A stretch of 21,316 nt of DNA from a virus. Under the pieces are notes generated by a model. The model did no database searches. It was given only the letters and a program-made list of their open reading frames with translations, and had not been told where the DNA came from. A program made the translations under genes and the position numbers. Positions 1 to 5,461 of the stretch are shown here, in pieces; the first letter of the stretch is position 1, and the number at the start of each line of letters is the position of its first letter. The stretch spans positions 1-21,316 of IMG/VR virus record IMGVR_UViG_3300046785_000110; one strand, 5' to 3'.

Positions 1-33
1 AACTAGTTTACGGTTTTGGTTTTGGTTTTTCAT
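1..33 (-). CDS. Start of an unidentified small gene (partial, cut by window edge)
   Basis: An ATG at 33-31 on the minus strand opens a frame that reads MKNQNQNRKLV up to the window edge without a stop. It lies 47 bases downstream of the stop of the preceding 78-residue gene on the same strand, a normal spacing for this early-type cluster. The GGTTTTGG-type repeats visible on the plus strand at 12-29 are simply the Asn-Gln codons of this frame. No Shine-Dalgarno sequence is seen. Eleven residues are too few to assign a family, and the frame could be spurious. Confidence 0.4.
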   Translation of the reverse strand, partial: MKNQNQNRKLV

Positions 34-80
34 GTGTGTAAAAGTGCGGTTTTGGTCAGGTCCGCAAACTGGTTGAGGAT

Positions 81-317
81 TTAAGCTTTTCCGAGGAGAG
101 TAGGACGAACAACACCATCTTTGCCTGTGATGTCGCCAACGATGATAGTGTCACCGATGTCGAACTGTGGGTGCGAACGGCTGTTGTGCCAGAGAGTAGG
201 CATCGAGAAGAACTCACCGTCAATTTCGGCGACAGCTTCGACAGCGTAGGCAGTTGGTTCAGAAGCGTTACCGTTGATGGAGATAACGCGAGCGGATTTA
301 GTAGTTAGTTTTTGCAT
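81..317 (-). CDS. Small hypothetical protein, probably all-beta
   Basis: This 78-residue frame starts at ATG 317-315 after an AU-rich leader without a Shine-Dalgarno sequence. I do not recognise the family. The sequence alternates short hydrophobic strands (ARVISI, AYAVEAVAEI, EFFSMPTLW, DTIIVGDI) with polar turns, and a DIGDTIIVGDI segment recalls the end of small beta-barrel or OB-like proteins, so a compact beta fold is likely. That is an impression, not an identification. There are no cysteines, membrane segments or signal peptide. It is the third of at least four closely packed small minus-strand genes beyond the terminase and gene desert, the place where T7-like phages keep early host-takeover genes. 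Its codon use looks like that of its neighbours. Confidence 0.75.
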   Translation of the reverse strand: MQKLTTKSARVISINGNASEPTAYAVEAVAEIDGEFFSMPTLWHNSRSHPQFDIGDTIIVGDITGKDGVVRPTLLGKA

Positions 318-360
318 TTTGTATATGTATGTATTGGTTATTATTTATTACGAGAGAAAA

Positions 361-684
361 TTAGTCGTGTGAGTTGATGAACTGAGCAATTGTTTCGCAG
401 TGACAACGCCGTGGAGCGCAGTAGCACTCTAAGTAAACTGTTCCGTGTGCTTTGCCTAGCTTCCAGATAAGTCGCAGTTGTTTCATAAATTCGTTGTTTT
501 CTTTTGCTTGTAACTTTTGATTGAAGTATGTTTCGTAAACGTCACAAACTCTGTTGCGTTCTTTTTCTGAAGCATTTTGCATGACGTAAGGATTACCGAG
601 AGCGGAACCTCTGCCGCAGTATACGGTGTTTTGCTTAACGCGGGACAAGTTGTGAGTGTGTTTATTTATTATTTCGATATTCAT
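361..684 (-). CDS. DUF4326 family protein
   Basis: This 107-residue protein matches the DUF4326 pattern from memory. It has an N-terminal strand and basic segment (MNIEIINKHTHN), then VYCGRGSALGNPYVM at about residues 21-35 (the GRGSxLGNP signature), a helical middle with conserved-looking acidic and aromatic residues, and a Cys-rich end, LECYCAPRRCHCETIAQFI, at about 85-103. Cysteines at 87, 89, 94 and 96 could bind metal. The biochemical role of DUF4326 is not established as far as I know. It is common in phages and may act on a nucleotide-like ligand. The stop lies at 361 and the start at 684, 18 bases after the preceding gene. The leader has no Shine-Dalgarno sequence. Context suggests an early gene. 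Confidence 0.82.
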   Translation of the reverse strand: MNIEIINKHTHNLSRVKQNTVYCGRGSALGNPYVMQNASEKERNRVCDVYETYFNQKLQAKENNEFMKQLRLIWKLGKAHGTVYLECYCAPRRCHCETIAQFINSHD

Positions 685-702
685 GTTGTGTAGATAGCAA
701 AG

Positions 703-1173
703 TTATAGAGATTTCCAGAAGAGACGAGCGTCAGCAAGAGACATAACGCCATAGATAAGGAAGTCGTCGTCTTGAAGAAGTAGATTGACTTGGACAGTGC
801 CGTCTGCACGAACACGGAACTCATAGTCACCACGCTCGTATTTGCAGACAAGGTCAAGTTCTTCATCGATAGCGTCGAAAACTTTGAAGGCTTCGGTTTG
901 GTCAGAGAATGTTTTAAGTGCAGTGATACCTGTGTCGTCGTCACGGATAAGTTGGGAAGTGCCATCGCTCCAGTCGAGGAGAGCTAGCGGATTAGGCCAA
1001 GCTTTGTTGTGGCGTTGAGTAACGAAGGGACCACGAGAGCTTTCGCCTTGGATAGTGCCAGAGCCGTCACATTCGAAGCATACACCTTCGTCTACGTGTG
1101 AGTAATAAGGGAGAAAGCCGAGGCCGCCGCATACAGTGCAGACTTTGACGAGAGGTTGTTCAGTAATGTTCAT
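703..1173 (-). CDS. DnaJ-type zinc-finger protein, probable first early gene
   Basis: The frame is open from 1215, but I place the start at ATG 1173-1171, giving 156 residues beginning MNITEQPLVK. The upstream 14 codons (MVWGFILILYIIN) are AT-rich leader sequence and unlike the rest. Residues 12-38 contain CTVCGGLG and CFECDGSG, two CxxCxGxG motifs, i.e. one four-cysteine zinc site (Cys 12, 15, 32, 35) of the kind found in the DnaJ central domain. The remaining ~110 residues (acidic, mixed alpha/beta, ending ADARLFWKSL) match nothing I know. There is no J domain, so this is not a DnaJ chaperone. A role in protein or nucleic-acid binding is inference. It is the first gene after the ~975-base gap, the position of T7 early genes such as 0.3. 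Confidence 0.78.
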   Translation of the reverse strand: MNITEQPLVKVCTVCGGLGFLPYYSHVDEGVCFECDGSGTIQGESSRGPFVTQRHNKAWPNPLALLDWSDGTSQLIRDDDTGITALKTFSDQTEAFKVFDAIDEELDLVCKYERGDYEFRVRADGTVQVNLLLQDDDFLIYGVMSLADARLFWKSL

Positions 1174-1240
1174 AGTATTTATAATATATAGAATTAAGAT
1201 GAAGCCCCACACCATGCAGGACTCTGTGTTTTTTTATAAA

Positions 1241-1259
1241 AGGGGAGCTTGCGACCCCT
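1241..1259 (-). terminator. Weak hairpin followed by TTTT upstream of the early genes
   Basis: On the minus strand AGGGG (1259-1255) can pair with CCCCT (1245-1241), followed by TTTATAAAAAAA. The stem is only 5 bp with a 9-nt loop, so it could be an attenuator, a processing site or chance. It lies 68 bases before the start of the zinc-finger gene and so would sit in its leader transcript. Confidence 0.3.
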
Positions 1260-1323
1260 AAAAACACATAGTCCGACTGGAGGGACGGTAGTCCCACGCT
1301 GCACACGCTAAGCACCCTGAGCT

Positions 1324-1499
1324 GCACCCTTAGCTACCAGAGAGCGAGGAACGAGCGGAGAAAAAAATTTTTGAAAACACACTATTAAGCACCTTTGGCT
1401 ACCCAAGAGCGAGGAACGAGCGGAGAAAAATTTTTTAGAAGCATGGTGTGTCGCTGTGGTTACCCAAGAGCGAGGAACGAGCGGAGAAAAATTTTTTTT
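1324..1499. repeat. Three direct copies of a ~48 bp repeat with A-tract/T-tract ends
   Basis: Copies lie at about 1324-1372, 1389-1436 and 1454-1499. The core AGAGCGAGGAACGAGCGGAG is identical in all three (starting at 1341, 1406 and 1467; periods 65 and 61 bp) and is followed each time by 5-7 A and 5-8 T. The upstream part, of the form GCACCyTTrGCTACCm, is conserved in the first two and partly in the third. The core is not self-complementary, which argues for a protein-binding or DNA-bending site, not a hairpin. Periods near six helical turns and the A/T tracts suggest phased curvature. Possible roles are replication origin, packaging or terminal recognition, or early promoter control. None is proved. 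Confidence 0.85.
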
Positions 1500-1641
1500 G
1501 AGGGTGCCTGTGTGATAGTAGAGCGCAACTAGCGGTGAACTCGTGGTGAACTGAAGGCGGAAAAAAACCCATGCAAACAAAAACAGACGCGAACAAAGCA
1601 TTCGGCGTGCTCAAACGTGTCGCTTGGTTGAAAAGGCATGT

Positions 1642-1755
1642 GTTATGCGAATTGAACCCTTTGTTTTCAAGGGGCGGGACGTGATAGTTGCCAATTCGCT
1701 GACAATTTGAGCTTTCGAGGGGGGCTTGGGGGTAATTGTCAGCCGTTCACATAAC
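1642..1755. other. Nested inverted repeats (structured element)
   Basis: Three overlapping pairings are visible. GTTATGCGAA (1642-1651) faces TTCACATAAC (1746-1755), 9 of 10 matched. GCGAATTG (1647-1654) is a perfect inverted copy of CAATTCGC (1692-1699). GCTGACAATT (1698-1707) is a perfect 10-base inverted copy of AATTGTCAGC (1734-1743), around a G-rich loop. A small CCCTT/AAGGG hairpin (1657-1672) lies inside. The outer pair encloses the others, so the whole can be drawn as a branched structure, and the second and third pairings compete at 1698-1699. No tRNA fits. It sits just downstream of the late terminator on the minus strand, in the presumed genome-end region, so an origin, concatemer-processing or packaging signal is the best guess. 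Confidence 0.6.
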
Positions 1756-1797
1756 GAAAGGGTCTCAGATTTTCTCAACAAAACCTAGGGGTTCACA

Positions 1798-1839
1798 AAG
1801 AAAAGACCCCCAGAGGCAAACTAAGGCTCTCTGAGGGTC
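1798..1839 (-). terminator. Strong rho-independent terminator at the end of the late operon
   Basis: Read on the minus strand, GACCCTCAGAG (1839-1829) pairs with CTCTGGGGGTC (1815-1805) over 11 positions with one U-G wobble, around a 13-nt loop, followed by TTTTCTTT. The variable pair is a wobble on minus-strand RNA but a C-A mismatch on plus-strand RNA, and only the minus side has a T tract, so the direction is clear. It lies about 310 bases beyond the last late gene and would stop late transcripts before the early genes. Confidence 0.85.
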
Positions 1840-1869
1840 ACACACACACGTATAACACACATACACGTA
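1838..1869. other. Alternating purine-pyrimidine tract
   Basis: The plus strand runs as CACACACACACGTATA and then ACACACATACACGTA, almost unbroken alternating pyrimidine-purine, next to the terminator stem. Such tracts can adopt Z-DNA or be slippage-prone. No function can be read from it. Confidence 0.4.
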
Positions 1870-1942
1870 ACAAAACTTTATACTGGGTAGTCTGTGTCTT
1901 CTGTTGAACAGGTCAACAACAAAACACCTAAAATTTATAAGC

Positions 1943-1970
1943 TTGACAGGTATACTACCCCGACTACAAT
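1943..1970 (+). promoter_or_regulatory. Sigma70-like promoter pointing against all genes
   Basis: The plus strand has TTGACA (1943-1948), a 16-nt spacer and TACAAT (1965-1970), i.e. 6/6 and 5/6 of the bacterial consensus. A transcript would start near 1977 and run antisense to the small acidic gene and terminase. No plus-strand gene follows within the window, so if active it makes an untranslated or antisense RNA. With no experimental support, a chance match remains possible, although this is the best -35/-10 pair I found in the gap on either strand. Confidence 0.4.
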
Positions 1971-2022
1971 CGAGCCATAGGCGTAACACCTTAAGTATAC
2001 TAATAGTGAACGATGTCTCTGA

Positions 2023-2122
2023 CTATGGGTAAGATTACCATCAGACATAACCCATAGGAATAAGATTCTTAGTAGTTTAAGAGTTCACTCATTTCATTGT
2101 TCACTCTTAGTTACACTAAGAA
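2023..2122. repeat. Cluster of small inverted and direct repeats downstream of the last late gene
   Basis: CTATGGGT (2023-2030) is a perfect inverted copy of ACCCATAG (2050-2057). TCTTAGT (2105-2111) faces ACTAAGA (2115-2121) across a 3-nt loop. TTCTTAGT (2066-2073) is an equally good partner for ACTAAGAA (2115-2122), so two mutually exclusive hairpins exist. GTTCACTC is repeated at 2083-2090 and 2099-2106. A transcript from the plus-strand promoter at 1943-1970 would carry all of these. Alternatively they could structure the 3' end of late minus-strand mRNA. No T tract follows on either strand. Confidence 0.5.
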
Positions 2123-2149
2123 GGGGCTCCCTCTCTATATTTCCCCATA

Positions 2150-2401
2150 TTAGTCCCACTCCTGTTCGTCTTCATCCTCATCTTCCCAAACCCACTCTTC
2201 TTCAAGGTCTTCTAAACCTGCATTAAGATATTGTTCGTGGTAGGTGTTTGCTGATGAAAGTAGACCGTGAGCAGCAAAGGGGTCACTAAATAACACATCA
2301 AAGGATGTTGGGTTATCATAGTCCTGAACAACGACTACATAGTTCCTGTAGTGTTCGCCCAGAATGGCTCTTGCTTGTTCTATTGGGGTCATGGGTCTCA
2401 T
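2150..2401 (-). CDS. Small protein with very acidic C-terminal tail
   Basis: This 83-residue protein starts at ATG 2401-2399, overlapping the terminase stop as ATGA, so translation is probably coupled. Residues 1-60 look like a small alpha/beta domain (a helix after MTPIEQARAILGEHY, a strand YVVVVQDYD, then FDVLFSDPFAAHGLL). Residues 64-83 are almost a polyanion, 14 of 20 being Asp or Glu, with three Trp. I believe similar small genes follow terminase in other marine T7-like phages but cannot name a family. The acidic tail could contact basic packaging or capsid proteins or imitate DNA. Both ideas are inference. It is the last gene of the late operon. Confidence 0.8.
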   Translation of the reverse strand: MRPMTPIEQARAILGEHYRNYVVVVQDYDNPTSFDVLFSDPFAAHGLLSSANTYHEQYLNAGLEDLEEEWVWEDEDEDEQEWD

Positions 2402-4059
2402 ATCCAGCTCTCGGCACTATTTGACCCCCTAGAACGCTTGTAATAGGCATCTGTGAAGGCTTGTAGTTCCTTGTTGAGTAGTTCTGCTTTTCTGTTGGCT
2501 ATATTGTCCTCTGCATCTTGAGCCATCTGTTCGGTCCAGTAGTTCACAGCGATACTAAGGGCATCTAGGCGGTCATCATGTGTTATTGCACCCCTGTCTC
2601 TGGTTATACGGGACATCTGGTACATCAGTTGGTATCTGAGCTGTAGCTCTGGGGGATACCCTTGGGCTGTCTCAAAGTCCTTTTTGATGACCTCTGGGGA
2701 TATAATGAGCCTGTGTTGGTTCATTATGGGCTCAAGGGTGTCAATGATACGTCGTTCCTTCTGGATGTTGTGTCTGACCTCCTCCATAGTACACGGGTGT
2801 ACCTTGGTGAGCACTGGCTTAAAGATTTCGTTGAACATACCGTCACCAAAGTTACTTTCTACAACAATGGCGTTGACCTGATGGTTCTTAGCAATCATTG
2901 CGAGTGTCTTCAGGGTCTCCTCACTGTATCCCCCTTGTAGACCCCCAGCGTCAGGGACGAACAACATTCCGTTAAGCATTTTGACCACAGCGTAGCCTGT
3001 TTCGTCCTTACCGCGACCACTGGGGTCAATCGCAAGAACACTCCCTGTGAACGGTATGTGCTCTCCAACAGCCTTAAAGGGGCGGTAGTATCTGTCTCCG
3101 CTGAAGCCCACATTGGGGACACTCCCGTCCCACACTAGGTCAGGAGCTTGAGCCCACACGAGTTTCTCTGGGGCTATATCGTTGTCGATGTCTGCTACAA
3201 TCAGGTCGTTGAGCTTTAATGGGTGTCTGTCGGTGTCACTCAGGCGTGTATCCAGCATGAACTGCATGGCGAACCCAGAGCGACCATAGGACAGCTCTCG
3301 TTCTAACAGGTCAATATCTGAGAACCGAGTAGGCTCTGTAGCCTTACCTACCTTCTCAGAATCCACACAGATGCCCTTAACAGCCCCGTTATAGCCCTTT
3401 TCGTTCGTCTGAGGGGCAACATACTTAGCAGGCCATATACGGGCTTTATAGCCCCGTTCTTGTAGCTTGTTGTAGATACTGTCCTCAGTCTGGGGTGTTC
3501 CAAGAAATATAATCTTAGAGGACTCCTCGGGCTTCAGGATAGCATCAAACTCTTTTACTTGTTCGCTAAGCTTCTCACGCATAGCCTGCGTAGCAGAGTT
3601 GTTCGCTACCTCGATGTCATCGGCAATGATGATGTCCGCACGGGACCCTGTTAATTGTGAAGTTACACCTAAAGATTTCACAGACGGGGCGTGCGACGCA
3701 GGAGCAGGACCTACATCAAAAGATATTTTTGAGAAGCGTTGCTTATCGTTGGGCTTCAGGTGAGCCAGAAAGGGAACCTCGTGGATAAGACGCAAGGTGA
3801 ACGTGCTGAAGTCATCAGAACGAGTCTTGGACGCCGAGACCACTAGGAAATTTAACGAGGGATTCAGGAACAACTGGTGAACTACATAAGCCGAACAAAT
3901 CCACGACTTACCAACACCACGGAACGCCTCAATAATGACACGTTTATCCTCACCTTGCATAAAGTCTGCAATGTTATACTGGATGGGTGTTGGCTCTGGA
4001 AGGTTTAGGTGCTTCCAAATCAGGAACAAAAAGTTCCTAAAGTCTTTGAGTTCTTCCAT
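2398..4059 (-). CDS. terL: Terminase large subunit (T7 gp19-like DNA packaging ATPase/nuclease)
   Basis: This 553-residue protein is of normal length for the T7 gp19 family. It docks on the portal, pumps DNA with its N-terminal ATPase and cuts concatemers with its C-terminal RNase H-fold nuclease. Visible motifs: Walker A FRGVGKS at 46-52; Walker B IIIADDIE at 143-150 with Asp147/Asp148; motif III FLGTPQTED at 185-192; nuclease acidic residues in AIDPSGRGKDETG (Asp345), VVESNFGDG (Glu401) and THDDRLDAL (Asp495, Asp496, Asp499). The start lies two bases after the HNH gene and the stop overlaps the next start by ATGA. No Shine-Dalgarno sequence is seen, so translation is likely coupled to upstream genes. 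The domain set is intact, with nothing missing. Confidence 0.97.
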   Translation of the reverse strand: MEELKDFRNFLFLIWKHLNLPEPTPIQYNIADFMQGEDKRVIIEAFRGVGKSWICSAYVVHQLFLNPSLNFLVVSASKTRSDDFSTFTLRLIHEVPFLAHLKPNDKQRFSKISFDVGPAPASHAPSVKSLGVTSQLTGSRADIIIADDIEVANNSATQAMREKLSEQVKEFDAILKPEESSKIIFLGTPQTEDSIYNKLQERGYKARIWPAKYVAPQTNEKGYNGAVKGICVDSEKVGKATEPTRFSDIDLLERELSYGRSGFAMQFMLDTRLSDTDRHPLKLNDLIVADIDNDIAPEKLVWAQAPDLVWDGSVPNVGFSGDRYYRPFKAVGEHIPFTGSVLAIDPSGRGKDETGYAVVKMLNGMLFVPDAGGLQGGYSEETLKTLAMIAKNHQVNAIVVESNFGDGMFNEIFKPVLTKVHPCTMEEVRHNIQKERRIIDTLEPIMNQHRLIISPEVIKKDFETAQGYPPELQLRYQLMYQMSRITRDRGAITHDDRLDALSIAVNYWTEQMAQDAEDNIANRKAELLNKELQAFTDAYYKRSRGSNSAESWI

Positions 4060-4061
4060 GT

Positions 4062-4286
4062 TTACTTGTTGCGAGCTCGGTTCTGCGATTTACTCTGGAT
4101 ACGCAAGTTACCACGGGAGTTATTGTGGGGATTACGGTCCCTGTGGTCAACATCTTTACCCGCTAGAGCAGCTTTGCCGTGTTTCTTGACGGCTAACCGT
4201 CGAGCTTTGTTCCTAGAAGAGCGTCTCGCTCGTTGCTCAGGTTTGGAGTGGTAGTTTGCGTATTCTTTTTTATAATTTCTGGCCAT
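4062..4286 (-). CDS. Small HNH-type protein between the terminase genes
   Basis: This 74-residue, very basic protein has the pattern VDHRDRNPHNNSRGNLRI followed by QSKSQNRARN at about residues 46-73. This is the DH-x-D-x-N-x3-5-N-L-R core and trailing Gln-Asn-Arg of small phage HNH endonucleases (His48, Asn60). No zinc-binding cysteines are present. The start overlaps the small-terminase gene by 17 bases and the stop is two bases before large terminase, so it belongs to the packaging operon. In other tailed phages, HNH proteins next to terminase are needed for cleavage during packaging (established for HK97-type systems). A similar role here is inference. A homing-endonuclease origin is possible but it is not free-standing. 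T7 has its Rz/Rz1 lysis genes at this location. Confidence 0.8.
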   Translation of the reverse strand: MARNYKKEYANYHSKPEQRARRSSRNKARRLAVKKHGKAALAGKDVDHRDRNPHNNSRGNLRIQSKSQNRARNK

Positions 4287-4512
4287 TTGCTGCTATTACT
4301 ATATGTTCTGAGTCGTCTTGGAAGGGAAGCATGTCTACTAGGTTACCCAACGGGTTTTCGTTGGTCACCTGAGCGTGGATGCCATTGTCTTTAAGGAGTT
4401 GTCGGGCGGCATTTAGGTCACTAGGTGACGCTTCGCCACTCTGGATACGCTGGATGAACTCACTGATTAAAAGGTCTTGAAGGCTGTAGAGCTTTTCTGT
4501 TTTATCACTCAT
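4270..4512 (-). CDS. terS: Terminase small subunit (T7 gp18-like)
   Basis: This 80-residue protein resembles T7 gp18 (DNA maturase A) in size, position and sequence style. An N-terminal helix YSLQDLLISEFIQRIQSGEAS is followed by PSDLNAARQLLKDNGI, the compact SDLNAARQxLKDNxI segment typical of this family, and then a C-terminal region with PLGNLVDMLPF. It recognises concatemer DNA and activates the large subunit. It starts two bases after the holin-like gene. An AAGGAG lies 14 bases upstream of the ATG, inside the end of the holin gene, further away than usual. The end overlaps the HNH start by 17 bases. Confidence 0.9.
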   Translation of the reverse strand: MSDKTEKLYSLQDLLISEFIQRIQSGEASPSDLNAARQLLKDNGIHAQVTNENPLGNLVDMLPFQDDSEHIVIAANGQKL

Positions 4513-4514
4513 TA

Positions 4515-4673
4515 TTACTTTGTAATCTCCTTGTAGATTTTGATGCCCAGATAGAACATCGTTAAGACACCTACGCCTATAGCTACGGTAGTGTTAATAT
4601 GGTCTAGGGTTAGGGTTCCGAGGATTCCACTGGTGGCTATAAACGGGGTCACGTAAGGGTTTTCAGGTATCAT
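4515..4673 (-). CDS. Holin-like small membrane protein
   Basis: A 52-residue frame from ATG 4673-4671 to TAA 4517-4515 begins MIPENPYVTP and ends KIYKEITK. It has a moderately hydrophobic stretch at about 9-23 (TPFIATSGILGTLTL) and a clear membrane segment at about 28-44 (TTVAIGVGVLTMFYLGI), with a lysine-rich tail. Its place between tail fibre and small terminase is that of the T7 class II holin gp17.5 (67 residues), which permeabilises the membrane at the end of infection. The sequence itself is not conserved enough for me to prove homology, so the call rests on size, topology and synteny. No Shine-Dalgarno sequence precedes the ATG. The gap to the fibre gene is 32 bases. Confidence 0.72.
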   Translation of the reverse strand: MIPENPYVTPFIATSGILGTLTLDHINTTVAIGVGVLTMFYLGIKIYKEITK

Positions 4674-4705
4674 TTTGGGTTAAGGTATTGAGGAGGTTAA
4701 TTATA

Positions 4706-5449
4706 TTATGCGAAAGCGCGGAAGACTAGCTTCCAGTTGGAATTGGTTATGGTAGAGCCGTAAACACCAGTTGTTTTATTGTACAGGGTAACGGATGCGT
4801 TGCCACGGACACTAACATCGGTTGATGTTCTGTAAGCATTAGCAATCCCTAGATTCACTTCATCTCCTACAGCGTATCCATGCTCTGCCGTCTTACATCG
4901 CAAACAAACCGAATATAGCTTCGGAACAGCTCCCAATCCATGTGTAACTGTTACGAATCCGTCTGAGCTTGGTATAGCAATTTCAGAGCTCTCAAAGGAC
5001 GCCGTAAGAGCCACTGTAGATGTAACACCCTCAACACCGTCAGCTCCATCATTACCAGCAACTCCTTGGATACCTTGGATACCTTGAGGGCCTTGTGGGC
5101 CGATACCTGCGATGTTTGTAGAAGCTCCCTCAGAAACCTCTTGAGCCACAAACAGACCTTGTTGGTAAGCTGTGTCGAGGTCACTCTCAGACAACCGTGA
5201 GCCGTTCTGGAAGTCCACTAGCTGTGTAGCGGATGTGTTACGCCATACACGTATCTTTTGGTAGGCACTGGGTGCTCCGTCGAGTTTTACTGTTTTTGCT
5301 ACTGCGTCACGCTCAGAGACTGTTAGGTCGCTCCAAGTTGTTCCGTCATAGCCCTTCACGTTAACGTCATCAATCGATAACACGTTAAAGGGAACGCTGT
5401 AGGTGGTTTCTGATAGGTTCTGATTATATTCAATGTAGCTGTTAGCCAT
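4706..5449 (-). CDS. Short tail fibre protein with T7 gp17-type N-terminus and collagen-like stalk
   Basis: The 247-residue protein begins with the phage_T7_tail anchor: about residues 1-110 (SYIEYNQNLSETTYSVPF, then VKGYDGTTWSDLT, IRVWRNTSATQLVDFQNGSRLSESDLDTAYQQGLFVAQEV in two parts). T7 fibres use this part to bind the tail. Residues 117-141 are eight Gly-X-Y triplets (GPQGPQGIQGIQG and on), a collagen-like trimer stalk. The last ~100 residues are beta-rich (VTHGLGAVPKLYSVCLRCK, then AYRTSTDVSVRG) and probably form a small C-terminal knob. T7 gp17 is 553 residues, so this is a minimal fibre, either itself receptor-binding or an adaptor for a second fibre encoded outside the window. It starts 12 bases after the gp16 analogue. 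Confidence 0.88.
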   Translation of the reverse strand: MANSYIEYNQNLSETTYSVPFNVLSIDDVNVKGYDGTTWSDLTVSERDAVAKTVKLDGAPSAYQKIRVWRNTSATQLVDFQNGSRLSESDLDTAYQQGLFVAQEVSEGASTNIAGIGPQGPQGIQGIQGVAGNDGADGVEGVTSTVALTASFESSEIAIPSSDGFVTVTHGLGAVPKLYSVCLRCKTAEHGYAVGDEVNLGIANAYRTSTDVSVRGNASVTLYNKTTGVYGSTITNSNWKLVFRAFA

Positions 5450-5461
5450 AATTAGAGGGGG

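Larger units (their letters stand above)
1174..2149. other. Gene-free region between terminase end and early genes; probable genome-end region
   Basis: No frame here has credible coding character. The open frames at 1308-1601 and 1765-1989 run through direct repeats or the terminator stem. From right to left it holds small inverted repeats and repeated GTTCACTC (2023-2122), a plus-strand sigma70-like promoter (1943-1970), an alternating CA/TG tract (1838-1869), a strong minus-strand terminator (1798-1839), nested inverted repeats (1642-1755), a GGTGAACT pair (1534-1552), three ~48 bp direct repeats (1324-1499), a weak hairpin (1241-1259) and an AT-rich leader. In T7 the position between gene 19 and the early genes, when ends are joined, is the direct terminal repeat plus host promoters. 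I infer the same here. The boundaries of a terminal repeat cannot be seen in a single joined copy. Confidence 0.7.

Noticed and set aside
12-29. Telomere-like GGTTTTGG repeat
   Set aside because: It is short and explained by alternating Asn and Gln codons in the partial gene on the minus strand.
45-66. Terminator-like hairpin TGCGG/CCGCA on the minus strand before the partial gene
   Set aside because: A 5-bp stem with a 12-nt loop and a CTTTTA tail is too weak to separate from chance.
1174-1215. N-terminal extension of the zinc-finger gene (14 extra residues)
   Set aside because: It is the AT-rich leader translated; the ATG at 1173 begins the conserved-looking domain.
1324-1499. Possible CRISPR array (three repeats with short unique spacers)
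   Set aside because: Only three copies, spacers of about 17 bases, repeat ends that vary in length (A and T tracts), and no cas genes. Direct repeats of a binding or bending site fit better.
1308-1601. 97-residue minus-strand frame
   Set aside because: It is formed by the three direct repeats read in one frame (repeated FFSPLVPRS), has no start signal and an implausible composition.
1642-1680. tRNA or attachment site suggested by GGGTTCAATTCGC on the minus strand
   Set aside because: The T-loop-like string lacks a matching 5-bp T stem and no anticodon or acceptor arm can be drawn. No integrase is seen in the window.
1765-1989. 74-residue minus-strand frame
   Set aside because: It runs through the terminator stem and the CA/TG tract, is Cys-rich without pattern and has no leader.
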